Origin: Adiantum capillus-veneris
Lineage: Eukaryota; Streptophyta; Polypodiopsida; Polypodiales; Pteridaceae
Assembly: GCA_014529385.2 (NCBI GenBank)
Contig: CM043958.1
Location: 157,768,793-157,832,792 of the forward strand
DNA length: 64,000 nucleotides
Reading direction: 5' to 3'
The notes under the pieces were generated by a model. That model had not been told where the DNA came from and searched no databases. It saw only the letters and a program-made list of their open reading frames with translations. Of the stretch, positions 30,439 through 42,852 are shown one piece after another. How positions within the stretch are numbered: position 1 is the first letter of the stretch; the number at the start of each line of letters is the position of its first letter. The translations under genes were made by a program, and so were the position numbers.

Positions 30439-32402
30439 GAAGAGACCTAAACTAGGGAAAAGCACGAAAGTCTTGTGAAGTTATCCTTTAACTTTCTCTA
30501 GGATCGGCTAGAGTTGAAAACTTTCTTTTAGAAATCGCATAGCTCAAGATTATCGTCTTTTGCTGTCTAGAGGTAGCTTGGAGGTAATCGTACTTGCTGA
30601 GTGCCTTTAGGATTGTAGGATTGTAGAAATAGATTAGGATTTTGAGGATGATTGGTAGACGAGACAAGTTTTAAGATCGGTGCTTAAAAATCCATAAAAG
30701 ATAAGAAAACAAGTGTTTGTGGACACTTTCCACAACCCCATTGCATGAGAATCTAGGAGTATGGTAAGTAGGATCCGAAGTGGATTTCATAACATTGCTC
30801 TATCTCTGAAAGAATCAAGTATGAGTTGTTATTGGAAGTTACAAAATTTCAGGTTTACGGCTAGAAATAGCATGAAAAGACTCGAAACCACTCAATCTGA
30901 CTGGAGAGTAAGCTTAAAAGTTATTTGAATTAATTGGTAAGCTCAAGGACACTTCGAGGTAAAAATTTCAAGAGTTGGCCAAAACTCAGATTATTTACTT
31001 TTTCTTGATATTTTAGGCCAAATTAAGTTTTGACTTGATTCATAGGCTTAAAATAGCTCATATAAAGACTGTCTTTGAAAAAATTGCAAAACAGTGTTCA
31101 TTTCAAGCCTGGAGTTAATAATCACGATTACTAACCTTCTGCTCCAAATTGACCAAGGTTCATACCATTGACTCATTGCATGTGTACAAACAACTTTTGT
31201 AAAGGCCCAAAAGAATTGGATCACCAAACTGGCAAAAAACTGAGTAAAAACTAAAGTTTGTACTGACTTTTTGAACCTTGAGTGTAAGTTGGAAAAAAAT
31301 TTGTCCAAACTTGCTGAAAGTTCATAGGCTTAAATTGATGTGATAAACATGTGTACATGCTCAATTGACCAAAAAGATGCAAAAATTTTCCAGTTGTAAA
31401 TATTCGCGATTATTTCCATCTGTCCCATTTTTAAACTTTTTTGACCAAGTCACCATACCACTAGTTTTACCATGTTGTAATAAGCCCACAAACCATATTT
31501 GGTAAGATTTGGATCACTGGATTGAAAATTGTGACCAAATTTGCAAAGTTAGTCTGCGGACAGAAAATTGATGACCATTTGATAAAAAATTGTCCAAACT
31601 TGATGAAACTTGGCTAGTAACCTTAACTTGAGGTGCTCTGTGTCAAAATTGAGACAAAAAATTGTAAAAATTTAGTTGGAGTAAATAATCGCGATTATTT
31701 ACATTTGCTTCAAAACTTGATAATTTTGCAAATTTGAGTATACCACAAGGTCAAGCATATCAAGTAGACCCCACAAATCAATTTTGGTGAAATTTGGATC
31801 ACAAAAGTGAGACTTAAGCCAGATTCTTGAAATCAGAGTCTGCAAACACAAAACAATTGGTAAACTTGATCAGATTTTGTCCAAACTTGTTGAAACTTGT
31901 CCAGGGACTTTAACAAGTTGTATCCTTGCAAAACCAATCCAAAAAGTGTAAAAAACTAGCAAAAGTAAATAATCGTGAATCGTGATTATTTACTACTGTT
32001 AATTTGGGACTCAATTTTGACTTTTGAACTGTATAGTGTTAGACTAACACAAACAAAGCCACCGGGCAATTTTGGGTTCAATCATATCAAAATTGGTACA
32101 TGTTCACTCAGTTTCCAAGTTGCAGACTAAACCTTTGATCTTTTGCTAAATTCGAATCTGAAAGTCAGTTTGACTCCCATAGCTTGATTTGAAGTGATTG
32201 ATACACATAGACCAATCACGAGAGTCAGCAAAAACTCTATTGTCTTTATAGAAGAATAGCTAAGTTGATCAAGTTTGTATAGGAATCAGGTTGCAGATGA
32301 TGAATCAGTGGCTTGGGAGCAGAGATTGCAATCGAATCAAGTGAAAATTGACGACAAGTCAATCCAACGGTAAGTACTCTAACCAAGGCTTCGTAAGTCT
32401 AT
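30439..32402 (+). other. 5' leader of element D
   Basis: About 2 kb between PBS and gag, AT-rich and without a coding pattern. It is built largely of diverged tandem repeats of about 284 bp, each with one palindrome (see the array at 31114-31993). The leader would be part of the genomic RNA and is the natural place for packaging or translation signals. Confidence 0.75.
31114..31993. repeat. Palindrome array in element D leader (4 copies)
   Basis: Copies at 31114-31135, 31396-31417, 31681-31702 and 31965-31993, with start-to-start spacings of 282, 285 and 284 bp. The third is a perfect 22-bp palindrome with half-site GTAAATAATCG and TCGCGA centre. The fourth has a 7-bp insertion in the centre (29 bp). 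The sequence between copies is alignable (pattern with 'cccacaaa.ca..tttggt.a.atttggatca'). Confidence 0.9.
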
Positions 32403-35340
32403 ATGAACCTTAGATCTGGTTGTGTACTAAGAAATCAGGGCATACTTGGAGAAACCTCTAGTAGAGTATCCACCAAAGAAAGCGCGAATCAAGGACATTC
32501 CTTGCACACAATTCTTGAAGAAGTCTCAAACACTTTTTCAGATTCAACATCTGAAATGTCTTCTTACTCGACTCACTCAAAAACCGGAACGACAATGCGC
32601 TATAAGCATATACTCTCTTTTCACAAGACTAACCGCCATGGAGCCCAAGTTTACTTGGACCCTAACAAGGAGTATGCCATTCGCATTGATGACCATGGTA
32701 TTGAGTTCGAAGAAGAGATTACGGAAAACAAACAAGGAAAAATGTACATGGACAGAAACGGAACTCAGTATGTACAAGTTGAAAACCCTGATGTGGTAGA
32801 CAAATGGGGGCTAGAAGTAAACACCATAATCCCAGATATGTCAGCAAAAAAAGGACCATCAACTTTAGAATTCAAGGGATACGATCAAGTAGTTTTGAAG
32901 CCTTTGAAACGGCTTAGTACCGATAATCCTAGGATCGTCTATTGTTGGAAAGATAGAAACATAAAAGATATTCTATGGACTTTGCATGCCAAATCAGGAC
33001 AACTAAAGGCCATGAAGATCATCTATATCTTCAAGATCAAAGATAAGGGATCAGCAGACCTACCAACCTACCTGTTTAGGGATGGTTATAACAACAACTT
33101 TATTTTGATGACTCCTAAGGAGGTAGAACAAACCAAATACCAAGGGTATTCCATAAGGGATTGGATATTGCGACAAGGACCAGAAACAATTCCAAGAGAT
33201 GAACACCGTGAGAGATCATCTGAGAGTAATGTAAAGAAACTAGAAACCACCTCATCACATAGAAAATCGGGTAACACTAAGGCCAGTCCAGTGCTACATG
33301 AGTCACTATTTTCAACAGACTGGTTTGAAGGACTCGGAACATGACCAATTGCCAAAAGACCGGGAGTTGAACCAAATAAACGCGTCAGACCATCTAATTT
33401 TCAAAAATGGGTCAAAAAATACAGTGGATCAGGGAATCCATATGACCACTTAGCAAGCTTTAAGCAAGTGCTAAGAGCAAAACAATTCAATTTTCATACT
33501 CAATTCGAGGGGTTTGGAATGACATTAGAAGGAAAAGCATTGACATGGTTCCAAAACATTCCACCAAGGTCAATCATGGACTTGAACACATTAGCTCAAG
33601 GATTTGTAGCTGCTTGTTCCAAAACAGGGATCAAACATAATACGGTACCTCAAATCTACAGCTTTAAATAGAGACATGGTGAGTCTGTTAGGGATTTTGC
33701 AGCTCGAATAAAACAATACATTGCCAGATGCCCATGGCTAGAGATACCTGCAGAAGAACGACTCGTATCTTTGTTTCTAGAGGGACTTCTAAACAAAGAA
33801 CTTCATGCTATACTCTATAGTAAAAAGCATACAACCCTAGAAGAGTGTGCATCAGATGCTATTGACAAGAGACAATTGTGATATTTTTAACGAAGAAGAT
33901 GTCCCTAAGGATAACCAAAGTGAGAAAACAACATCCACTAAACCAGCACAAGTGGGAACGGCTGCTATAGTACCACTTTCAGCCATAGAAGATATGCTCA
34001 AAAAGATTAATGACATGATGAACAACATGCAAAAAGCACCTATGAGGGAACCAGGACAAGGGATATCTCAACAGGGACAACCAATTAAGCCACAAAAATG
34101 GTGTGAAATTGAGGGTAAATGGACCAACCATGAGACCCACGAGTGCTACTTCAAACCAAAGTATGATGGGAATGTTCAGTACATGTCTATGAGGCCACAA
34201 GGACAACCGATGTACAGATATCAGCCTAATATGGCCCAAGCTCAAAGACCACCAATGGGTATGGAAAGACCTCAACCTGTGTTGGGACAACAACCTCCAT
34301 ACCCATGACATAATGCAATGCCTGTGAAGTACATGCACTCCGAAGGAGTCGTAGATGAACAAGCATTAGTGCTTGTTACACCCTATGCGGAGCCTAGTCC
34401 ATCTAGAGTAATAATAGAAAGAGATTGGTATAATTCACATCCACCACCAATGAAAGAAACCGTCACTTATGCTCCACTAGAGCTCACACCAATGTATTAT
34501 GTAGCTAATCAAGGTGTCAGACCTCCCATGGTTAGACCCATGATTAAGCCAAGAACGGGAAACTATCACAACTGTGGTGCAGATGATCATTGGAAAAATG
34601 AATGTCCAGAGCTTGACAAAAACCTCAAACCAGTTGAAGCCTATTGCATACAATGTTACAAAAAGGGAGGACACTTTCCAGAAGATTGTCGTAAAAATCC
34701 TTTAAACAAGGGTAAAACAAAAGTAAACGTAGTCCAAGTGATACCTAGTAGCTCATCAGAGTGTGAACCGATTGTTCCAATCAAGATAATCAGTAGAGCC
34801 TACGCCAACAAAAAGAAATACAACTCCTCTGATGATGCATTAGACAGAATTCCATTCGTAGAGGAAGACTGGCCAGGACACTTATGGGAAAAAGTTAGAG
34901 AGATCAATGATGGGAGCCTAACTCTAAAGTCAGCTCCTATAGAGGAAGTTTGGTTGGATAACCTACCTTCTGATATGAACATGGATCTACAATCCTTGTA
35001 TGGGGATTGCGCATCTGAAGCTTCAGGAATGTCGAAATCATTGACCTTGAAAACATTACCTTCTTACTTGGGAGATAACGAAGATGAATCCGTAGTGTGT
35101 AAGACCACTCAAGTAAAAAGAGCTGAACAGACCCTAGAAGTAGACAACATTCATTCAATCATGTCTACACCCATCCAATGCACTCTTACCTTGGGAGAAT
35201 TGTTAAAACTCAGATCATATTTATGGAATGATCTACAGAAAACCCTAAAGAAGGTGGGGATAACGGGGTTAATCTCAAAAAAATTGGGAAAAATGAAAAA
35301 TGAAATGGACAATAAAGAGATTCAATCTATTCCCATGAAC
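32403..35340 (+). pseudogene. gag of element D
   Basis: Starts MNLRS at 32403, the same start as element A. A first open block of 313 codons includes a middle domain also seen in A. The capsid-like gag domain lies at 33400-33840 (DHLASFKQVLRAKQFNFH, ALTWFQNIP, RHGESVRDFAARIKQY). A Gln/Met/Pro-rich spacer follows (33900-34300). Nucleocapsid region: YHNCGADDHWKNEC near 34561-34606 (first Cys missing, as in A), then CIQCYKKGGHFPEDC at 34644-34690. Stops at 33342, 33669, 33879 and 34306 break it. Confidence 0.85.
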
Positions 35341-35720
35341 AAAGTCGGAGAATATTACGAAGGGGAAGAAGGAAACACCACCCTTCCATTGAAATATAAT
35401 GTCATTGAAACCATGGCAATACTGGATAGTGGAGCAGGCATAGCCATAGCCACTAAAGCAGTATGGGAATCTGGGGACAACCAGCCATTAGACAAACGTG
35501 AATGAAATTGCAATTGGCTGACGAACACATTGAAATACCATTAGGGTTGCTTGAAAAGGTGATAGTCAATTCTTGTGGAATTGAATATCACACACTTTTG
35601 CCATAGTAGACTTTGGAAAAAACCTCAATTATGAAATCATATTGGGAAGACCTTTCATGCGACAAGTACAGCTCATCCAAGATTGGAAAAACAATTATTT
35701 GTACTTGAAGCAAGTGGGAT
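35340..35720 (+). pseudogene. Aspartic protease (PR1), element D
   Basis: AILDSGAGIAIATK (catalytic D-S-G intact) at about 35418-35460, and NYEIILGRPFMRQ at about 35625-35663. The lead-in MNKVGEYYEGEEGNTTLPL matches A's. A frame change between 35500 and 35600 disrupts the domain. Confidence 0.85.
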
Positions 35721-36585
35721 CTATAACAAGAGTAAATCTAAAAGATCTCACTTATAGAGATGTCTTGAAAACACCCATACAAAAGTTTAATTCAGCTTCT
35801 TTGGCTAAAACTAAGCTTCCATCCCAGTTAAACAAAAACACTCCTATTTGGATGTGTGGAGCTTCAAAAAATGGAAGCTTAAAACAAGAAGAATGTATTC
35901 TAGAAAGGGACTGCACAGATGAAGCCTATGTACATGAACCCTTTCCAGAGCATTTGTTTGAGCCATTCGAGTGGACTCAAAATTTAGCGACAATAGATGT
36001 ATTTGTGAATACGTCTATGCCTACTCAATTTTGCAATGAGGATGGCTACAACATAATTGCCAATCAAATGATTTCAACCCTCAACATTGAAGAAGAAGAT
36101 GAGAAACCCAAGGACTTGATGAAAGCTCAACAAGTCTTTTTAGACCTCTACTAGGATGCAACTGATGAGTTAAATGAACACTCAGCTACCTCAGAAGGTT
36201 TGGGGTCAAAAAAAGAACATATGAGAGCTACGCTACTCTTGAAAGAAGGGGAGGAAAAGTTTTTTTACTTTCCCAACCAGAAATCAAGAAGACAAAAATG
36301 GTATAGACGAAAAAGAGACACCAGAAACGTGAAAACACGACCTATGCCATCAATCTCCAGTAGAACACAATTCCTGATGCAGATAGAGGCAAGTGATTGT
36401 GTCAAGGACAAACTCACTGACAGATATCCTTTAAACAAAAATTCACAAATATCTAAAACATAGAGAAAATCAAGGAAGGATACTCAAGCAAACCCACAGG
36501 ATAAGAAACCACTCATGACCCGAGTCGAGCGGAAAAAGAAATATCAAGAGTTGAAAAAAACTCTAAGGAGATATATACGACCGAA
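35720..36585 (+). pseudogene. Protease-RT linker, element D
   Basis: Carries IWMCGASKNGSLKQEECILE, nearly the same as the element A linker, followed by PFPEHLFEPFEW and a charged, Lys/Arg-rich stretch to 36470. Conserved Cys residues hint at a small fold. Role unknown. Confidence 0.65.
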
Positions 36586-38100
36586 ATGGAAACCACAGAA
36601 GAGGATGGTAAGAATGTAATGAGCGTTCCATCCCATTACAAAAAGTATACTCTCCAAGATAAAAAAATCATAGTCGAACAACCTGTCAGGGAACTACGAA
36701 AACAGGGCGAGTCCTACGAAGGGCCTGAAAACGCTAAAAAGATAGACCTGGCTGAACCAGGCGAAGAGCCTAGACTTGCTTACATTGCGAATGACCTAAC
36801 AGAAGAAGAAGAAGAGCTCTTGTTGAGCTTGCTAAAGAAATACCGAGGTATCTTTGCTTGATCTTACAAGGATCTCAAGGGTGTTGATCCAGAAATCTAT
36901 CAACATACCATACCCATGAGAGATGATGCAAAACCAAGTAGACAAAGGCCATACACGTATAATGAAACATTTGTCAGGAAGATAAAAGAAGAGATTGAAA
37001 AACTAAAGGAAGCCGAATTCATTTACGAAATTGAACACACAGATTGGGTGTTTCCAATTGTGGTAGTATCCAAGAAGAATGGAAAATTACCAGTGTTTGT
37101 TAATCTCAAAAAAGTGAATGCAGCTACCATTAGAGACAACTTTCCTCTTCTAATCACTGAGTATGTTTTAGAACGAGTTGCAGATAAAGAAGCTTACAGC
37201 TTCTTAGATGGCTTTTCGAGATACAATCAACTTTTGGTTGACCCAAAAGATCAGCATAAAACTGCTTTTGCAACAGAATGGGGTATTTTTGCCTATCGGG
37301 TTATGTACTCCAGCCACATTTCAAAGGTTGATAAGCCATTGTGGTAGTATCAACCAATTGTGGTAGTATCCAAGAAGAATGGAAAATTACCAGTGTTTGT
37401 TAATCTCAAAAAAGTGAATGCAGCTACCATTAGAGACAACTTTCCTCTTCTAATCACTGAGTATGTTTTAGAACGAGTTGCAGATAAAGAAGCTTACAGC
37501 TTCTTAGATGACTTTTCGAGATACAATCAACTTTTGGTTGACCCAAAAGATCAGCATAAAACTGCTTTTGCAACAGAATGGGGTATTTTTGCCTATCGGG
37601 TTATGTACTCCAGCCACATTTCAAAGGTTGATAAGCCATGCTTTTAAAGACTATCTTAGGAAATTCTTAGAAGTATATATGGATTATCTATGCATACATT
37701 CATCAATCCGAGCTTATCATTTTGAACACCTCAAAAAGGTATTCGAAAAATGTAGGCTTTATAGGATTTGCTTAAATCCTAAAAAGTGCACGTTCATGGG
37801 TACACAAGGAAAAATTCTTGGACATATAGTGTCTAAAAATGAAATAGCTACTGATATAAAAAAAATTCATGTCATTGCTGTTTTGCCTAGACTAACAAAT
37901 AGATACTGATATCAAAAAAATTCATTGCTATTTTGCTTAGACTAACAACAGTCAAGGGGGTACAAGTCTTCATGGGGCATTGTGGTTATTATCGACAGTT
38001 CATCTACATGTACGCTATAATTGCAAAACCCATGTATAGCTTGATTACTTTGAGTGGACCGAGGCATGTGAAGAATCCTTCATGAAGCTTAAGCAAGCTC
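36586..38100 (+). pseudogene. Reverse transcriptase of element D, with internal 300-bp duplication
   Basis: Lead-in GPENAKKIDLAEPGEEP at about 36720, then a TGA where Trp is expected (36859-36861), then VNLKKVNAATIRDN, LERVADKEAYSFLDGFSRYN and TEWGIFAYRVM. The block is duplicated in tandem, and after the second copy the conserved PFGLTNA segment is missing, resuming at PATFQRLISHAFKDYL. The catalytic box reads YMDY, so the second Asp is lost. A further short duplication lies near 37850-37960. Non-functional. Confidence 0.9.
37054..37640. repeat. 300-bp-period tandem duplication inside element D RT
   Basis: The block from 37054 (CCAATTGTGGTAGTATCC) recurs 300 bp downstream at 37354. About 286 bp of each unit match with one visible difference (GATGGC against GATGAC). 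The join has local repeats of ATTGTGGTAGTATC, suggesting replication slippage or template switching. Near identity means it is much younger than the LTR divergence. Confidence 0.95.
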
Positions 38101-38530
38101 TCACCTCAGCTCCAATATTGAAAGCACCAGATTGGAATAAGATATTCCACATACATGTAGATGCTTCCAATTTTGCTATCGGCAGTTGTATACTAGCTCA
38201 ACCAGGAGACGAGAAAATTGACTTTCCTATTTCCTATGCTAGCCGACAATTGAACATGGCGGAAAAGAATTACACCACCATCGAAAGGGAAGGATTAGGA
38301 ATGATCTATGTTGTTAAAAAGTATAGTAAAAAGTATAGACATTACCTATTAGCCAACAAGTTTGTGTTCTTTGTAGACTACCAAGCTCTGTTGTATTTGG
38401 TCAACAAGCCATGCAGCACAGGAAGAATAGTGAGATGGTTCATCATTCTTTTGGAATTTGATTTCACTGTGGTTGTAAAAAAGGGCACTACACATCAATG
38501 AGCAGATCATTTGTCAAGGATTGTTTTAGG
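38100..38530 (+). pseudogene. RNase H of element D
   Basis: IHVDASNFAIGSCILAQ (Asp), IEREGLGMIYVVKK (Glu), FVDYQALLYL (Asp), then a stop (TGA for an expected Arg codon) just before ADHLSR. An insertion of a few residues (KYSKKYRHYLL) repeats part of the motif. The fold is recognisable, the frame interrupted once. Confidence 0.85.
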
Positions 38531-38779
38531 AGAATCATCTAAAGGGGTAGACGATGATCTACCAGATGCCTATTTGTTCTCTATGGAGATGATACCTCGA
38601 TGTTCGGAAAACATTGTGTCATTGATGACAATAGATCAAGTGGATTCACAAATACCACTTCTTATTACGATGGGATTAATCGAGCAATCGGCTATGTATC
38701 AATTGCTAGCTGGTAGGCTATACAAAAGAAATCGAGATGGAATATTGCTCTTATGCATTAATCCTGAAGAAAAAAACTA

Positions 38780-39310
38780 GTACCTAAGTCAAGCACATGT
38801 TACCATAGTAGGACTTCACTTTGCGGAAGACCAAACTATGCAATGACTCTTGAGACTTGGAGTATTTTGGCCGACTATGAGGAGTGATGTTCGATCTTTT
38901 GTAAAGGATTGTCCTCAATGTCAAAAACAAACACCCATACCTCATGTAACAATGTTTGAAATGTCACTTGTTCCTAAGTGGAGTAACTATCTATTTACTT
39001 ACTTATCAAGCCGAACATTTTCTGAGGATATGAGCAACACCGACAAAGAGCAATTTGAGACTGAAGCAAAAGACTATGCTCTTATTGGGAACCAATTGTA
39101 TCGGAGGGATAAAGATCAACATTTGCGTCTTTGTGCAAACAAAGACGAGTATATTCCGATTATAGAACAAGCACATACTGGATTAGCTGGAGGTCACTTT
39201 TCTAGTGAGACCACCGCAAGAGCAATCTTGATGGCAGGCATATGGTGACCAACACTTTTTGCAGATGCTAAAGAATATGTTCGAAGGTGTGATGCTTGTT
39301 AACAAGAAAA
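38780..39310 (+). pseudogene. Two tandem H2C2 modules of element D integrase
   Basis: Module 1: QAHVTIVGLHF at about 38790, GVFWPTM, then CPQCQK at about 38910-38930. Linker: SNYLFTYLSSRTF, then NQLYRRDKDQHLRLC. Module 2: QAHTGLAGGHF at about 39170, GIW then stop then PTLF, then CDAC at about 39287-39300 followed by another stop. The arrangement matches element A exactly, stops included in module 2. Confidence 0.85.
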
Positions 39311-39311
39311 A

Positions 39312-40110
39312 ATGCCAACACGTGTAGATAGCATGCCCTTAAGACCAATGATAGGAACTAGAGCTTTTGCAAAATGGGGTATAGATTTTGTTGGGCCAAT
39401 TCAGCCACCTGCTTATAAAACCCAAGCTCGATATATCATTGTAGCTACGGACTATTTGACCAAGTGGGCCGAGGCTAAAGAAACTCAAAAGAATGATGCT
39501 AGAACCATTGTTGCATTCTTATACGAGTATGTATTCACGAGATATGGACTGCCGATAGAAATTGTCAGTGATCGGGGAACTCATTTTCTCAATGAGGTAA
39601 TCGAGTATTTGCTTAATGAGTTTATGGTCATCTATAACAAATCAGCTCCCTATCACCCACAAGCAAACGGACAAGCTAAGCATAAGAACAAAATTCTTAG
39701 CTCAGTCTTGACAAAAGTGGTTAGTTCAGGAAGGACGAACTGGGAAATGAATCTCCATGCTGCTCTATGGGCTTATCGAGTTTCATTCAAAATAGCTTCA
39801 AATGCTAGACCCTTTAACCTTGTTTATGGTCTTGATGCCATACTGCCGAAAAGCTAGATGAGTAAAGGCTAACTGTTGTAGCTCACATCTATGCACAAAA
39901 GCGAAAAAAAAAATAGTTTTTTTATTCTCACTTAATCACAAAATTCCTCAAAAAAGGGGACTTAGCTTTAGTCTATTCCCTTAAGCAACACATTCCCAAG
40001 TTTAAGAAAAAGGGAAACGGACCGTTTATCATTGAAGATGTATCTCCAAGTGGAGCAGTAAAGTGTCCACCCTAGATAGTGAAACAATGGCTAATTGGCT
40101 TAGTGGATGT
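39312..40110 (+). pseudogene. Integrase core and C-terminus of element D
   Basis: KWGIDFVGPI (first Asp) and VSDRGTHF (second Asp) are present, but the third position reads NGQAKHKNK, so the catalytic Glu is Lys (element A keeps Glu). The open frame runs to 39857. Beyond it, in shifted frames, come KGDLALVYSLKQHIPK and GPFIIEDVSPSGAVK, the GPF/Y-like C-terminal domain. The frame then leads toward PR2. Confidence 0.85.
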
Positions 40111-40149
40111 CGTTTAAAGAAATACAATTTGCCGCTAACCAATGAATTG

Positions 40150-40899
40150 CTAGAAAGAATGCATGCAGCCAAGCAAAGAAAGATTAAACGACAGTAGGTT
40201 ATTGAGGAAGCCCAAGAGGAAGCTCAACTTCGGGTACTCAAATGGAAAGCTGCTCTCAAAAATCAACAGATACCAATTCCCATCAACACTCTGGAAATAG
40301 ATTACCGACAATGTGAATTACCTAAAGATACAGTTTCAATAGATGATGATTGGTTAGACGAAATGGACCTGCACATCAAAGTACAGCTCAACAATCATAG
40401 CACCAATGCTTTGGTCAACACAGGAGCTAGAGTAAATGCAGTCAATTATTTAACGTACAAGAAGGCAACAAGTCAAGCATTGACAGCAGGAATAGCGACA
40501 ATCAAAGGATGCAACAAGAACACAACCCCAACATTGGGAGTAGTCAACTTGAACGTTATAGTATATGGATGTTCATGTCCTCATCAGTTTGTATGCTTAC
40601 CAAATGAACACATGAATGAGACGATGATTCTTGGAATTCCCTGGATGCGGACATACAAAGAGTACCAGATTGGGATACAAATTAGCTCAAGCTATCACTT
40701 AAAGGCGGGCAACTTATTGTTCCAATTGCACCAAGCAAGGAGGAATGGAAAGGAAGCAATCAGCATACCAAACCACGAAGTAGTCAATCTTCTCCATCCC
40801 CTCGACAAGCAAATGCTACAAGTAGCATGCAAGAAGTCAGACAAATTTGGGTACCAAAAGAATAGCTTAAGGATAAACCGATTCAAATCTGGGGCCTAA
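40150..40899 (+). pseudogene. Second retropepsin-like domain (PR2) after integrase, element D
   Basis: An acidic/charged lead-in (EAQEEAQLRVLKWKAAL), then LHIKVQLNNHSTNALVNTGA and VNAV at about 40370-40443, and MILGIPWM at about 40620-40645 with EYQIGIQIS after it. The spacing and motifs are those of a retropepsin (LVDTGA..N.V and ILG.PWM), with the catalytic Asp as Asn in this copy. A has D-S-E at the same spot, so each copy lost a different residue of an ancestral D-T/S-G. The frame is open for 178 codons, unusually long for this decayed element. QIWVPK follows at about 40848 in another frame. Confidence 0.8.
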
Positions 40900-42852
40900 A
40901 ACTTCACCGACAAAACAAAAGAAGGTTCCAAGGGTTAAAACACAGAGACGAGCATCTCCGAGCAAGGAACCTAACATGAAATTGGTTTGAAAGAAAAAGG
41001 AGCACTTATCTTCTCCACAAACCGTAAAACCAATCAAGTAATGGCGAGTTAAGTCTCAAAAGACTCCACCACACCATACAGCACCAAGCAAACCAAGCTA
41101 CCAATGGCGAGAAAAAGCTCGACAATAAACAAAATTGCTACCAACAGCTCAAGCAATCAGCATGCTGAAGCATCCTGATGGTACAATCAAATAGAGAGCA
41201 CACAAGCTACAAGATCTGCTCTTTGGAAGACATCAGCAGCAAACCTTGACATCCGAAACCCTTGAGTTAATTACTCAAGACCCAGCTCTTGCACAGCATA
41301 GTGGTTTGAATTGCATTGATCTTCAAAGCATGGTAGAGCCAACGGCTATTCATAAACATGATTGTTCAATCCATGCACACAGTCGTCCCGGAGTATGCCA
41401 TCTAGGAGGAGTGGAAGGGCACTAAGTACTAAGTAGTTAAGGACAATGTTTGAAGAGGGAGGAAAAAGTTCGATATTAATGTGTGATTTTTTGCAAAATT
41501 ACCTAATAATGTCATTATAATTCATCATCAAGGGAAAATTGATTGATAATATCTTCAGGATGAGTGTAAATAGTGTATATATTATCAAAAAATCATCAAA
41601 CCATAGTCCTTTTTGGGTATTTTTAATCATTTTTATTGATAATGAGACTTAAAAATACAAAAATCCAACAAAAAACAATAAATTTATATTTTTTAATAGA
41701 TTTTCTTAATTATTGGATTTTCACTTTTCTTTTTTAGAGCATTCTGCTATTTTCTTTGATTTTTTTCAATAAACAAGTCAAAAATTAATAATAAATAGAA
41801 AGGAAGCTCAAATGGAAAAATGAAAGACACAATGGTGATCAGAAAGACAAAGGTGGACAAGCACAAAATTTTTTGATGAAATCAGAAGATGGAAGCAGGA
41901 AGCCTAAATTAGGCGGCCAGACCTACTTTTGCAAAATTCTTGCAGAATGAGCTACAGGAATCCGATCAAGGAAATTTTTGAGTCTAACATAGATTTCACG
42001 GCCTAGTATGACTAACGGTGGAATCTGGGAAAAATTGGTTCGGGAAGTCCGGGTATAGATATCCAAGGTAGGCTAAAACCACCTCATTTTCACTTGCGGC
42101 CTTTGCAGAGAGAGCTTTTTGACCTCTTTCGCGCATCTTTTTCGGAGTCTACATTGCCCGTTTTCAGCGCCGTCTTGCACGAGACATGAGGGGTAAGTTC
42201 TTTACTCGTCAATGATCCATTTTGTACAGCCGGTAGCTAGTCTAAACCCCTAGAAAAAACCCTAGAAATCAAGCAGTGCACGAAGACCTACGACCAAAAA
42301 CTGACCATAGCGGCCTGTCAGCTCGACCAAATCAGATGGGATTTGAATTGTAGCATGCCCTAACATAATAGAACCTTTCTATATCATCAGGTGACCATTC
42401 GGCAAGGGTCGATGGGGTCCCCAGTAGAAAAGCTAAGTTTTTAGCAAATGCCAAAATTCCAATCTGACTCCACAAACAGCTTCCCTACGAGGTTCATATA
42501 CAATGTATATGATTGGTTTAGTGAAATTAATTAAGCAAAGCCCTCAAAAAGCAGAAAACGGCTCGAAGGCTACAAAGCGTCAAATTCAACATACGAGGTC
42601 AAACTGACTCCAAATGAGCCAGAATTTGATGAGCTGCTTCACGACTATGTTGAAGACAAGTCCAAAGCCTTAAAGTTTACTGACCAACCCAACAGACAGT
42701 GTAGTCACTAAAAATGATGATTTCAAAGTCGACAAAGCACAAAGTGATGCCGGCATGACCAAACTTGATCGATTCAATCTAGGACTTGTTTTAGGTGTAT
42801 AGAATGTGTTTAGGTCAAAATTTGTAAGTTTTGCAAAAAAATTGTCACTGTT
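40900..42852 (+). other. Spacer of element D between pol tail and second palindrome array
   Basis: The first 500 bp still translate, with stops, as a Lys/Gln/Ser-rich basic tail like element A's W-[IV]-P-K region. From 41.45 kb it is AT-rich and non-coding (41460-41800 especially). From about 42600 the sequence joins the roughly 284-bp repeat family. No gene recognised. Confidence 0.55.

Noticed and set aside
31114-31993. Regularly spaced palindromes resembling a CRISPR array
   Set aside because: Spacing is about 284 bp, the intervals are themselves related, there are no cas genes, and the array lies inside an LTR retrotransposon leader in a plant genome.
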